DNA from: JABMMZ01 sp964438995
Lineage (GTDB): Bacteria > Bacteroidota > Bacteroidia > NS11-12g > UBA955
NCBI GenBank assembly: GCA_964438995.1
Contig: CAYTMQ010000001.1
Location: 248,001 to 312,000, forward strand
Direction of reading: 5' to 3'
Length of the DNA stretch: 64,000 nt
Shown here: positions 54,592 to 62,945 of the stretch, in pieces
Layout: every line of letters starts with the position of its first letter
How positions within the stretch are numbered: the stretch's first letter is position 1
Translations under genes and position numbers: made by a program
Notes under the pieces: model-generated
Seen by the model: only the letters and a program-made list of their open reading frames with translations
What the model was told of the DNA's origin: nothing
Database searches by the model: none

Positions 54592-55257
54592 TTATTTCTT
54601 TGACCAATACTTGACTAGACGATTAGAGTCTAATGATAAGGTATCAATTTTAGAAGTATGAATCCTAACATGATAAAGTGTTTTTGTTTCATCAAATGTT
54701 GTGTCATTGATGTCTTCAACACTATGGTCATAGCCACTGTAATTATAAGAGTAGATTTGAAGATTTTCCTTGCCAAATAAGAAGCTACAACTTTCAAAAA
54801 TGTCTCCGGCATCGCCCCAATTTTCAGCTAGTTCTAATTGATGAACAACAGTCTGTGTTAGTTTGTTGTACATGAATAAGTCGATTTTAGAGGAGACATA
54901 TTCACCTGGAGTTCTGATGATGAGGGCGGTGTTTTGATGATTGATGTCAAATTTATAACACGCATAAAATTGACTGAGTAATGCATCTGAACTATCGTAT
55001 TCATTGGCGTATTTGCCATAAATGGATTTTATAAATTGCCAGTCGTGGTGACTGAGACTCTGACCTTTGAATTTAAAGGTATCGTTTTCTAGATCTTCAG
55101 CTGAATATACTTTAAGCGTATCAATGCTTAAGGGTTTAAATTTCGCTAAAAATGAGTCGATGTTGTATTGAGCTGTTTCTAGCGGTGGATTGGAGACTTT
55201 TTTTGGATTATTTGAACATGCAAATAAGAAAGGAATGAGCAATAGTGATAGTTTCAT
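54592..55257 (-). CDS. Lipoprotein of unknown function
   Basis: 221 aa. Signal with lipobox LFAC (Cys14). No family recognised; a soluble domain of mixed helix and strand with aromatic 'YSYNYSGYDHSVED'. Promoter TATATTTG lies 5 nt before the ATG. It ends convergently with ftsZ. Confidence 0.8.
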   Translation of the reverse strand: MKLSLLLIPFLFACSNNPKKVSNPPLETAQYNIDSFLAKFKPLSIDTLKVYSAEDLENDTFKFKGQSLSHHDWQFIKSIYGKYANEYDSSDALLSQFYACYKFDINHQNTALIIRTPGEYVSSKIDLFMYNKLTQTVVHQLELAENWGDAGDIFESCSFLFGKENLQIYSYNYSGYDHSVEDINDTTFDETKTLYHVRIHTSKIDTLSLDSNRLVKYWSKK

Positions 55258-55262
55258 TGTGC

Positions 55263-55270
55263 CAAATATA
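55263..55270 (-). promoter_or_regulatory. -7 promoter element for the lipoprotein at 54592
   Basis: TATATTTG on the minus strand, exact match, 5 nt before the ATG at 55257; candidate leaderless mRNA. Confidence 0.55.
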
Positions 55271-55323
55271 GGGTTGAATGATGTTACTTTTAGAACCTCT
55301 TTTGTAGTTAGATAATTAAAAAA

Positions 55324-55845
55324 TTAGTATCTATCCTTTAAAATAGATAAATGGTGTTTGGCATGGCCTAAGATGATATATGCCAGAGCAGATGCAGTAA
55401 TTGGATGTCCATTGTTATTGGCTTTAAATTTCCACTGAACATCGTTTAACGATTGAAATGTTATTTCGGTCAGTTGACGAACAACATGGAGCTCTTCTAG
55501 CATAGAAGAAATGGTTCTATTGTTGCAATTCGAATTGGCAACATATTGCATGTCTTTCATTGCTGTTAGATTGGTGAAATCATCGAGTTTAGACGCTACA
55601 AAGGCTCTATTAAGCATCACTCTCTCAACATCTATAATATGTTGAAGTACCTCTTTTCTGGTCCATTTTCCATCAGCGTAAGCATAGTTTACATCATCGC
55701 TGTTTAAGGGTGTAAAATACACACTGATTTGTTGCGAGTTGTCTTTAAGTTGTACATAGAAATTGATGTCTTCTACCAACTTGATGTAAGTTTCAAAATA
55801 CGAATTGTATTCTCCTTGTATTGGAGTAGGTATGCTAGTGCTCAT
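55324..55845 (-). CDS. DinB_2-family protein
   Basis: 173 aa four-helix protein. Metal-ligand histidines in EVLQHIIDVERVMLNRA and ILGHAKHHLSILKDRY. 'YAYADGKWTRKEVLQHIIDV' is the common opening of DinB_2 proteins in Bacteroidota. Function unknown, probably metal-dependent thiol or hydrolase chemistry. Its ATG overlaps the stop of the 51-aa membrane gene by 3 nt (ATGA), so it belongs to the operon starting at 57677. Confidence 0.87.
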   Translation of the reverse strand: MSTSIPTPIQGEYNSYFETYIKLVEDINFYVQLKDNSQQISVYFTPLNSDDVNYAYADGKWTRKEVLQHIIDVERVMLNRAFVASKLDDFTNLTAMKDMQYVANSNCNNRTISSMLEELHVVRQLTEITFQSLNDVQWKFKANNNGHPITASALAYIILGHAKHHLSILKDRY

Positions 55846-55997
55846 TGGATAATTGATTTTATAATGTAAAATAGGATGAATGCTAAAGTTCCAATTGCAG
55901 TATAGATAAATTCCTTTTTATTCTTTTTGAAATCTACTCTATAGGCAAGTATGACTGCAACTATGAAAATAACTATAAGGATGGAATAGAATGACAT
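55842..55997 (-). CDS. Small membrane protein, 51 aa
   Basis: Short gene found by reading the gap between its neighbours. The product begins MSFYSILIVIFIVAVILAYR, continues with a basic linker (VDFKKNKKEFIY) and ends with a second hydrophobic segment (TAIGTLAFILFYII). Two membrane helices with a positive loop. The ATG at 55997 lies 4 nt after the stop of the transglutaminase-like gene, and its TGA overlaps the ATG of the DinB gene, which is the spacing of real operon genes. Function unknown. Confidence 0.75.
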   Translation of the reverse strand: MSFYSILIVIFIVAVILAYRVDFKKNKKEFIYTAIGTLAFILFYIIKSIIQ

Positions 55998-56001
55998 AAA
56001 A

Positions 56002-56577
56002 TTATGTTAATACATGTATACATTGTTCTCTGATATTCCAGAGGTCTTCCAGTGAATAAGAGATAGTATCACGATGTTGATACAACCAATCAGACATCAC
56101 TTTTTTATGCAATTCAATTTTATAGTCGGCACTTTGTTCTGGTTCTATTGCTTGTTCATGTAAATTAGTTGAATTGATGAATGCATCAAAGGCACTATTC
56201 GAACTTGTGCAATCAACTATTTCATCAGAGATTTTTAGAAAGACATGTGCTTCAGGAATGGCGTTTAAATTGTGCTGGTTCAAGACCTTTTCAACTTCAG
56301 GATGGTAATTGCCAGACATCTCGAACACCCTTGTAAATAGTAAAACATCGTGTAATTCTTGTTCATCACAAAGTCGTTTAAGTAAAGAATGTTTTGTGCT
56401 ACAAGTGCCTCTGCCTTCATCTAAAACGGTCAATAAACTTGACTTGTTGACATTTCTGCCGTAAGGAAGTTGTTTTACATATTCAAATGCCTGCTGAACA
56501 TCAGAGATTTGTTGAGAATGGAATCGCATTGAGATTGGTCCTAGATTTGGATTGATATGTTTGTTTAACACATCCAT
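56002..56577 (-). CDS. Transglutaminase-like protein
   Basis: 191 aa, no signal peptide. EGRGTCSTKHSLLKRLCDE holds Cys59, PEAHVFLKI His111 and EIVDCTSSNS Asp122, the Cys-His-Asp order of the transglutaminase/protease superfamily. It may be a cysteine protease or amide-bond enzyme; the substrate is unknown. Its ATG overlaps the stop of the VIT gene (shared base at 56577). Confidence 0.83.
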   Translation of the reverse strand: MDVLNKHINPNLGPISMRFHSQQISDVQQAFEYVKQLPYGRNVNKSSLLTVLDEGRGTCSTKHSLLKRLCDEQELHDVLLFTRVFEMSGNYHPEVEKVLNQHNLNAIPEAHVFLKISDEIVDCTSSNSAFDAFINSTNLHEQAIEPEQSADYKIELHKKVMSDWLYQHRDTISYSLEDLWNIREQCIHVLT

Positions 56578-57677
56578 TATCCAAGAACCGAAACGCCGAT
56601 GATTTTACCAATACCAAATGTTATAGCCGCAGCAGCCAATCCGAATATAACCTGACGCATACCAGAGAACCAAACACTTTTACCAGTAAACAATGTTATT
56701 GCAGAACCAATTACAAACAGTCCAATGGCGCTCAATCCGGCACTTATTAAGACCGCTTGAATTCCACCTATAAAAAAGAATGGTATTACAGGAATGATGG
56801 CGCCAATGGCAAATAGAAAGAAAGAAGTAAGAGCTGCTTCCATTGCAGAACCTTGAAGTTCTTCGGGGTTGATGCCCAATTCTTCTTTTATCAATATTTC
56901 ATGTGCTTTAGATTTGTCGCTCATGATATCTTTGGCCATTTGTCTAGCTTGTTCGTCTGGAATTCCTTTTGAAATATAAATCAAAGCCAATTCTTTTTCC
57001 TCACCTTCTGGATTGTGCTCTAACTCTTCCATTTCTAATTCCATTTGGTTTTCATAAAGTTCTTGAGAGCTTTTAACAGAAATCCATTCACCTAATGACA
57101 TAGACAAGGCTCCAGCCAATAATCCAGCCAAACCAGCTAATAGAACTTCAGACCTACCGCTACTAGCACCAGCAATACCCATAACCAAACTGAAATTGGA
57201 TACAAGTCCATCATTTCCACCAAGAACTGCAGCTCTGAGAGCATTGCCACCAACTGAGCGGTGTCTTTTTTCAAAACGCGCCAAGTTAGAACCAGAAATA
57301 TTGGAATCGTGGTTGAGTATATTTTTTAAAATAGTTACGTGAGCGGTATCAGAAATAGAGCTTTCTGTCTTTGTTTTTTTCCTTGCACCTATAACAGAGT
57401 ATGACAAACTTTTTTCAGTATCAAGTAGCACACCTAATATGTAATCATTGCCAAATAATTTACCTATTTTTTTCAGTGTTTTAGCTCTGTTAGAAGGGCC
57501 TGGCATTTGATCTGTATCCAAACCATTTTTCTTCATAAAGATGGTGGCATGTTCCATTTCGATTTCACTCATTTGGCGAAACACTTTGGCAACATGTACA
57601 TCTTCTTCCGAATCAGCTAAAACTCCATATAGGAAGCTAGCATCAATTTCGGTTTGTATGCTTTCATTTTTAATCAT
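56577..57677 (-). CDS. VIT1/CCC1-family transporter with N-terminal ferritin-like domain
   Basis: 366 aa with start at ATG 57677 (MIKNESIQTEID). An upstream ATG at 57713 would overlap the promoter element at 57693-57700 and is rejected. N-terminal about 1-130 is a rubrerythrin/ferritin-like helical domain (FLYGVLADSEEDVHVAKVFR, EIEMEHATIFMKK). From about 140: 'GGNALRAAVLGGNDGLVSNF', 'GALSMSLGEWISVKSSQELY' and the last three helices, all hallmarks of VIT/CCC1 iron or manganese exporters. Probably removes excess iron or manganese from the cytosol; the ferritin-like part may sense or deliver the metal. Confidence 0.9.
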   Translation of the reverse strand: MIKNESIQTEIDASFLYGVLADSEEDVHVAKVFRQMSEIEMEHATIFMKKNGLDTDQMPGPSNRAKTLKKIGKLFGNDYILGVLLDTEKSLSYSVIGARKKTKTESSISDTAHVTILKNILNHDSNISGSNLARFEKRHRSVGGNALRAAVLGGNDGLVSNFSLVMGIAGASSGRSEVLLAGLAGLLAGALSMSLGEWISVKSSQELYENQMELEMEELEHNPEGEEKELALIYISKGIPDEQARQMAKDIMSDKSKAHEILIKEELGINPEELQGSAMEAALTSFFLFAIGAIIPVIPFFFIGGIQAVLISAGLSAIGLFVIGSAITLFTGKSVWFSGMRQVIFGLAAAAITFGIGKIIGVSVLG

Positions 57678-57692
57678 TTTTGGATGTTTGTA

Positions 57693-57717
57693 CAAATGTA
57701 TGTCAAAAGTCAAAAGT
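57693..57717 (-). promoter_or_regulatory. Promoter of the VIT operon with TTTTGAC repeats
   Basis: -7 element TACATTTG at 57693-57700 on the minus strand, 15 nt before the ATG. Immediately upstream the minus strand reads ACTTTTGACTTTTGACA, two copies of the TTTTGAC heptamer that forms the array near clpP. Confidence 0.6.
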
Positions 57718-57803
57718 AAAAAATCAAATTCTCATTAGCTTTTGTATAATGTGATTTGAAAACTTTGTTCGCTAAAGGTAGACAAGTAGATTTACTTATG
57801 CGA

Positions 57804-58001
57804 CTATTCCTCTAGTTCTTTCAATATTTTATTGACATCTTCTTCTGTATTATTCAATTTTTGTTTGCAAATTTTGATGAGAAGTGTGGCGCGTTTTACC
57901 TTTTCTGAAAGCTCGTCCACTGAAATTTCACCTTGTTCTATGTCAGAAACAATTTCTTGTAATTCTTCGTAGGCTTCTTTGTATGATGGTTGTTTGCTCA
58001 T
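57804..58001 (-). CDS. xseB: Exodeoxyribonuclease VII small subunit XseB
   Basis: 65 aa, helical. 'YKEAYEELQEIVSDIEQGEI', 'VDELSEKVKRATLLIKICKQ' and KLNNTEEDVNKIL match the XseB family and length. It starts 6 nt after xseA. Confidence 0.92.
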   Translation of the reverse strand: MSKQPSYKEAYEELQEIVSDIEQGEISVDELSEKVKRATLLIKICKQKLNNTEEDVNKILKELEE

Positions 58002-58007
58002 GTGTTG

Positions 58008-59387
58008 TTATTGTATTTCTGAAGTTGTTGTGCCGTCTGCAAACTGTGTAGTTATGACATCACCTTTATGCAAATCGTTGGCGCTTTTTATAATGGTATT
58101 ATGCTTTAATGTTATGGTATATCCACGCTTTAAAAGATTGATTGGATTTAATAAATCAACAGTTTTAGTCGTTAATTCTATCAATTGTTTTTGTTTGATA
58201 ATAGAATTTACAGATGCAGATTTTAAGGTCTGTTTCAATTGTTCTATCCGATGGGTTTCTTGTCGCTTGATGAGTTGCACATTGTTAAGCAAATCTTTGC
58301 TACAATGCTCTACTGTAATTTTATCTTCTTTAATGCGTTCTTTTGAGGCGCTAATCAATTCACTTGACAATTTCATCAAATGGGTTTGAAAGAATTGTAG
58401 TTTGTTTTTTGTTAGAGATTTGAAGTATTTTGAAGTGTGATTCAATTCTGCTTTTTGGTCCGTAATCAATTGCTTGGAAAACGACTTTATCAATGCTTCA
58501 GCTTCTTGAACTGGAATTGAGAAATTGTGGTATTTCTGAATGATGAATTCTGCTAGCTTTGTTGGTGTGATAGCATTATAATGAGACACCAATTCTGAAA
58601 CTGTTTCATTGGTAGCATGACCAATTCCAGTTAATACTGGAATGGGAAAAGCAGCAATACAAGAGGCCAAGTCAATGTGGTTGTAACAAGATAGTCCAAC
58701 ATCACCGCCACCACCTCTTATTATTACCACCGCATCAAAATGCTGCTTCACTTTTTTAATTTGCAACAATTGCCAAATAATGGATTTAACTGCTGCTTCT
58801 CCTTGTAAAACTGCTGGGAATAGTATGTGAAAGAATTTGTACTGCCAAGGATTGTTGTTTATCACCTCCATAAAATCAGCATATCCTTTACTTGACTCAA
58901 CAGAGATGATGGCCATTCTTTTAGGCAGTAATGGCAATTCAAGATGTTTGTTACTGTCAAAAATGCCTTGTTGTTGCAAAGATTTTATAGTTGTATTTTT
59001 CTCTTGTTCTAAATCACCTAAAGAATATGATGGGTCGATGTCGTGAATTTTTAAAGACAGTCCGTAAGAAGGGTCGAAAGCAACAGTGCAGAGCATCATC
59101 ACTTTTATGCCATCTTTCAAAGGTTCTTTAAGTGTATGAATAAAAGTGGCATTCACCCGATCAAAATCAGCTCTCCACATTATTGAGCGCATTTGGGCAA
59201 TGACTTTACCATCTTTTTTTTCGACCAGTTCAGGATAACAATGACCAGAGTGAGGATAATAATTCAATTTATTGATTTCAGTTTTTACCCAAAAAGTAAT
59301 GGGATACGCTTCAGAAAGTGTATATTGGATGCTCTTCCCGATTTCTAAAAGGGTATAGACCTGTTTGTTTCTGAAGAGCTCTTCCAT
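58008..59387 (-). CDS. xseA: Exodeoxyribonuclease VII large subunit XseA
   Basis: 459 aa. Cuts single-stranded DNA to oligonucleotides with XseB. N-terminal OB fold (about 10-110, with FWVKTEINKLNYYPHSGHCY), catalytic core with 'AIISVESSKGYADFMEVI', 'VVIIRGGGGDVGLSCYNH' and 'PVLTGIGHATNETVSELVSH', then a long coiled coil (about 280-420) and the end 'LLKRGYTIT'. It is followed by xseB. The 220 bases upstream (59388-59610) contain no gene I can support. Confidence 0.95.
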   Translation of the reverse strand: MEELFRNKQVYTLLEIGKSIQYTLSEAYPITFWVKTEINKLNYYPHSGHCYPELVEKKDGKVIAQMRSIMWRADFDRVNATFIHTLKEPLKDGIKVMMLCTVAFDPSYGLSLKIHDIDPSYSLGDLEQEKNTTIKSLQQQGIFDSNKHLELPLLPKRMAIISVESSKGYADFMEVINNNPWQYKFFHILFPAVLQGEAAVKSIIWQLLQIKKVKQHFDAVVIIRGGGGDVGLSCYNHIDLASCIAAFPIPVLTGIGHATNETVSELVSHYNAITPTKLAEFIIQKYHNFSIPVQEAEALIKSFSKQLITDQKAELNHTSKYFKSLTKNKLQFFQTHLMKLSSELISASKERIKEDKITVEHCSKDLLNNVQLIKRQETHRIEQLKQTLKSASVNSIIKQKQLIELTTKTVDLLNPINLLKRGYTITLKHNTIIKSANDLHKGDVITTQFADGTTTSEIQ

Positions 59388-59610
59388 AGCTGAAATGAAT
59401 ATTCAAATATGCGCATTCCATTTCAGAACTGTTGCACAAAATTTTAGCATTAGAGTTTGGGCACATTATCTACCTCAAAATTCCACTCTCAGTTGAATTG
59501 CAACATTCAAAAGGTGGATAAACCAGTTTATAAGTGTCATTCATCCTTTACTTTGGTCCGTTTATAAAGTTCATTCAAAAAAAATTGTACATGATAACGT
59601 ATTTTGAGTT

Positions 59611-60000
59611 ATGGCAGAGCACAATGAATTAGGCGAGGAAGGTGAAAAAATTGCAAAGGAGCACCTTATGAGCATTGGATTTGAAATTTTGGAAACAAAT
59701 TGGAGAAAGGGAAAAATGGAAGTGGATATAATAGCTCAGAAAAATGAGGTATTGATTTTGGTTGAAGTGAAGTCGAGAAGCTCTAGTCAGTTTGGGCATC
59801 CTGAAGCTTTTGTAGATGGTAAAAAACAATTGATGATGGCTGATGCTGCTGAAGCATATATTTACGACCATCAATTAAAAGACATGAGTGTTAGATACGA
59901 TATAATTTCTTTGGTAATAGCTAACGAGCATTGTTCGGTATTGCATATTCAAGACGCCTTTTATCCAGACAATCTTGGTTTAAGCAAGGTATATTTTTAA
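59611..60000 (+). CDS. YraN/UPF0102 family nuclease-like protein
   Basis: 129 aa. NELGEEGEKIAKEHL, 'FEILETNWRKGKMEVDIIAQ' and 'LILVEVKSRSSSQFGHPEAF' give the restriction-endonuclease-like fold with Glu...Asp-x-Glu-x-Lys (EVDI, VEVK). Biochemical role not firmly established. Confidence 0.93.
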   Translation: MAEHNELGEEGEKIAKEHLMSIGFEILETNWRKGKMEVDIIAQKNEVLILVEVKSRSSSQFGHPEAFVDGKKQLMMADAAEAYIYDHQLKDMSVRYDIISLVIANEHCSVLHIQDAFYPDNLGLSKVYF

Positions 60001-60126
60001 TGGTAGTGAATTAAAATTTTGGCTTAGACCTGCAAAGTTTAGGGGGTGGCAGGTATTTGAATTTGTGACATAAGCCATCCTCAAACTTTTGTTTTTCCTA
60101 AAAAATGATGCATATTCGCATTTGAT

Positions 60127-60339
60127 ATGAAAAAATTAGTATTATTTTCAATTTTGGCAGTGATTGCTGTTTCATGTGGTAATTCACCTAAAGAAGAAGC
60201 ACAAGAAGAAAAAACTAGAGACAGCGCAATGAAATCTCAACAATATTTGGATTCTATAAGCGTAGCTAGAATGGAAGATTCTTTGGACCGTGTTGCTCAA
60301 GAAAAATTGGATTCTTCAGCTGCAACTGAAGTAAAATAA
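60127..60339 (+). CDS. Small lipoprotein
   Basis: 70 aa. MKKLVLFSILAVIAVSCGNS is a clear lipoprotein signal (Cys17); the mature part is about 50 charged residues (Glu, Lys, Ser, Asp), likely disordered or helical. No family. The 204 bases after it (60340-60543) hold the promoter of the E2 gene only. Confidence 0.78.
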   Translation: MKKLVLFSILAVIAVSCGNSPKEEAQEEKTRDSAMKSQQYLDSISVARMEDSLDRVAQEKLDSSAATEVK

Positions 60340-60489
60340 TTGTTTGATATCTGACTGTCTTTCATTCAATCAAATGGAATGGATTGTTTTCTATTGACTA
60401 AAAATTCATTGTAAAATTATTACAAACCCCCTTATTTTATTGAGATTTTAGATGTTATTATATCTATAATACAATGCCTTAAAAATCGG

Positions 60490-60520
60490 TTGTTCGTTTG
60501 ACGCTTTATTATTAGGTTTG
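60490..60520 (+). promoter_or_regulatory. Promoter of the pyruvate dehydrogenase E2 gene
   Basis: TTG at 60490-60492, 20-nt spacer, TAGGTTTG at 60513-60520; the ATG is 23 nt downstream. Confidence 0.65.
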
Positions 60521-60543
60521 CACTTTAATTAGTTATTGACATT

Positions 60544-61770
60544 ATGGCTGTAGCAATCAAGATGCCCAAAATGAGTGATACCATGACCGAAGGGGTTGTG
60601 AGAAAGTGGAACTACAAAGTAGGAGATACCATCAAAAGCGGAGATATTCTGGCTGAAGTAGAGACAGATAAGGCCACTATGGATTTAGAAAATTACGAAA
60701 AAGGCACCATTCTTCACTTGGCAATCAATGAAGGTGATGCTGCTCCAGTCGATGGAATAATTGCTGTTGTTGGTAAAGAAGGTGAAGATTTTGCTGCATT
60801 GTTGAATGGAGCACCAGCTGCACCAAAAGCCACAGAACCAGCTAAGCAAGAATCAGCAACCGTTGCTTCTACTCCAGTTGCTGCAACGCCAACTGCTGTT
60901 TCTTCGGATGATTCAAGAGTCAAAGCTTCACCACTAGCTAAGAAATTGGCTGCCGAAAAAGGCATCAATATCAGTGCTGTAACAGGAAGTGGTGAAAACG
61001 GAAGAGTGGTTAAAAGCGATATAGAAAACTTTAAAGGTGGTTCTTCAACAACTACTGCAGCTCCTGCCACTTCTTATGTTGCAGGTGTTGAAAGCTACGA
61101 AGAAATCAATGTATCTCAAATGCGCAAAACCATCGCAAGCAGACTTGCTGAGAGCAAATTTACTGCTCCACATTTCTACTTGACAATGGAAATCAATATG
61201 GACAAAGCTTTAGAAGCTCGCGCTGCTATCAATGCAAGCGGAGAAGTTAAAGTGTCTGTAAACGATATGATAGTTAAAGCTAGTGCTATTGCCTTGAAAA
61301 AACACCCTTGGGTGAATGCTTCATGGTTGGGTACAAAAATCAGATTCAACCACCATATACACATTGGTGTCGCAATGGCAGTTGAAGATGGTTTATTAGT
61401 GCCAGTAGTGCGTTTTGCCGATCAAAAATCATTGTCTACTATCAGTTCTGAAGTAAAAGTATTCAATGCAAAAGCAAAAGATAAAAAACTTCAACCTGCA
61501 GATTGGTCGGGCAACACTTTTACCATTTCAAACCTTGGAATGTTTGGTATTGAAGAATTCACAGCTATCATTAACCCGCCTGATGCTTGTATCTTAGCTG
61601 TTGGTGGAGTAAAAGAAACGGTTGGCATAGTGAATGGCCAGATAGCCAAAACAAACATCATGAAGGTGACATTAAGTTGCGACCATAGAGTTGTGGATGG
61701 TGTTGTTGGTTCTAAATTCTTAAACACTTTAAAAGAGTTGTTAGAAGAGCCAGTAAAAATGCTGGTATAA
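60544..61770 (+). CDS. pdhC: Dihydrolipoamide acetyltransferase, E2 of pyruvate dehydrogenase
   Basis: 408 aa. One lipoyl domain (1-80) with lipoylated Lys43 in VETDKATMD, an Ala/Pro/Thr linker, the E1/E3-binding domain (about 128-162, SPLAKKLAAEKGINISAVTG), a second linker, and the catalytic domain ending CDHRVVDGVVGSKFL (His381, Asp385). The lipoyl domain would be modified by LplA (35946-36938). E1 and E3 are not adjacent. 2-oxoglutarate or branched-chain E2 are alternatives, but MPKMSDTMTEGVVRKW is pyruvate-type. Many Bacteroidota E2 have two lipoyl domains. Confidence 0.93.
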   Translation: MAVAIKMPKMSDTMTEGVVRKWNYKVGDTIKSGDILAEVETDKATMDLENYEKGTILHLAINEGDAAPVDGIIAVVGKEGEDFAALLNGAPAAPKATEPAKQESATVASTPVAATPTAVSSDDSRVKASPLAKKLAAEKGINISAVTGSGENGRVVKSDIENFKGGSSTTTAAPATSYVAGVESYEEINVSQMRKTIASRLAESKFTAPHFYLTMEINMDKALEARAAINASGEVKVSVNDMIVKASAIALKKHPWVNASWLGTKIRFNHHIHIGVAMAVEDGLLVPVVRFADQKSLSTISSEVKVFNAKAKDKKLQPADWSGNTFTISNLGMFGIEEFTAIINPPDACILAVGGVKETVGIVNGQIAKTNIMKVTLSCDHRVVDGVVGSKFLNTLKELLEEPVKMLV

Positions 61771-61804
61771 CTCAAATCCTGCATTTCTGATGCTAATTGA
61801 CCAA

Positions 61805-61840
61805 TAATCCTTAAATCCTAAATCCTAATTCCTAAATCCT
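61805..61840. repeat. Short heptanucleotide array (AAATCCT)
   Basis: Five units close to AAATCCT: TAATCCT (61805-61811), then after one base AAATCCT (61813-61819), AAATCCT (61820-61826), AATTCCT (61827-61833) and AAATCCT (61834-61840). It ends 4 nt before the ATG of the isoaspartyl peptidase and so occupies the ribosome-binding region. Confidence 0.8.
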
Positions 61841-61844
61841 GAAA

Positions 61845-62768
61845 ATGTTCTCAATAGCCATACACGGAGGAGCAGGTACCATTGATAAATCATTGATGAC
61901 CCCTGAGCTTGAAGCTCAATACCGCTTAGGATTGCAAATGGCACTTAATGCAGGTAAACTGGTGTTATCTGATGGCGGAGAAGCAACTCAAGCTGTTATA
62001 GCCGCAGTTGTAGAACTTGAGAATTTCCCTCTATTTAATGCAGGCAAAGGCGCTGTATTCAATCACATTGGTGGACACGAAATGGATGCCGCAATTATGC
62101 AAGGTAAAGACTTGATGGCTGGCACTGTTTGCGGTGTGAAACACGTCAAGAACCCAATTGTGTTAGCCAATGCTGTTATGACCCAATCAGAACATGTGAT
62201 GATGGCAGGAGAGGGTGCTGAACAGTTTGCCAAGTCAGTAGGTATTGAATTTGCTGCTGATGATTATTTCTATACCGAACAGCGCTATCAACAATGGTTG
62301 CAAATCAGAGACACCGATAGTTTTCAGTTAGATCATTCTATCAATTCTAATAAGAAAATGGGTACTGTTGGGGCAGTAGCTATGGATAAAAATGGCAATT
62401 TAGCGGCAGCGACTAGCACTGGTGGTATGACCAATAAAAAGTTTGGCAGAATTGGAGATTCTCCTGTAATTGGATCTGGTACTTATGCTAACAATGCCAC
62501 ATGCGCTATTTCATGCACTGGTCATGGAGAATTGTTTCTTAGAAGTGTAGTAGCTTATGATATCAGTTGTTTAATGGAGTACAAGGGTTATTCTTTAAAA
62601 GAGGCATGTAACTTAGTTGTCATGAAAAAGCTGGTTAATATAAAAGGAGAAGGCGGACTAATAGCTGTTGATCACATGGGAAATATTGAAATGCCATTCA
62701 ATAGTGATGGTATGTATAGGGCTGCAGTAGATGTAAATGGTAAAGAAGTAATAGAGATCTATAGGTAG
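61845..62768 (+). CDS. iaaA: Isoaspartyl peptidase / L-asparaginase (Ntn hydrolase)
   Basis: 307 aa. FSIAIHGGAGTIDKS opening, FNAGKGAVFN and 'MDAAIMQGKDLMAGTVCGV', then the autocleavage site in NSNKKMGTVGAVAMDKNGN with nucleophile Thr174, plus ATSTGGMTNKKFGRIGDSP. The proenzyme cuts itself before Thr174. No signal peptide; hydrolyses isoaspartyl dipeptides or asparagine. It starts 4 nt after the heptamer array. Confidence 0.94.
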   Translation: MFSIAIHGGAGTIDKSLMTPELEAQYRLGLQMALNAGKLVLSDGGEATQAVIAAVVELENFPLFNAGKGAVFNHIGGHEMDAAIMQGKDLMAGTVCGVKHVKNPIVLANAVMTQSEHVMMAGEGAEQFAKSVGIEFAADDYFYTEQRYQQWLQIRDTDSFQLDHSINSNKKMGTVGAVAMDKNGNLAAATSTGGMTNKKFGRIGDSPVIGSGTYANNATCAISCTGHGELFLRSVVAYDISCLMEYKGYSLKEACNLVVMKKLVNIKGEGGLIAVDHMGNIEMPFNSDGMYRAAVDVNGKEVIEIYR

Positions 62769-62779
62769 GGGGGGATTCC

Positions 62780-62834
62780 ACGTAGCTTCGCGGTTCATCG
62801 CGATATATCGAGAAAAATACTGCGATAAATCGCA
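62780..62834. repeat. REP-like repeat, related to 15124-15261
   Basis: Contains CGTAGCTTCGCGGTTCATCG, CGATATATCG and the palindrome TGCGATAAATCGCA. The first part matches GTAGCTACGCAATTTATTGC of the repeat at 15216 at most positions; ACGTGGAA of that region also recurs here in reverse complement (TTCCACGT at 62777-62784). Between the isoaspartyl peptidase and the M1 gene. Confidence 0.5.
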
Positions 62835-62921
62835 AGACCACATTCAAAGATTTTCTTTTTCATTTTATCGCTTATTGGTCAATAAATTGATTTAACGGTA
62901 TTCAACAAAATAATTCTTCCC

Positions 62922-62929
62922 TATATTTG
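62922..62929 (+). promoter_or_regulatory. -7 promoter element for the M1 aminopeptidase
   Basis: TATATTTG, exact match, 16 nt before the ATG at 62946; no -33 TTTG at standard spacing. Confidence 0.5.
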
Positions 62930-62945
62930 CTTTTTTTAATCAACA

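Noticed and set aside
57678..57713. Upstream ATG extending the VIT protein by 12 residues
   Set aside because: The -7 element TACATTTG lies inside this extension, so it would be untranscribed; the family usually begins near the downstream Met.
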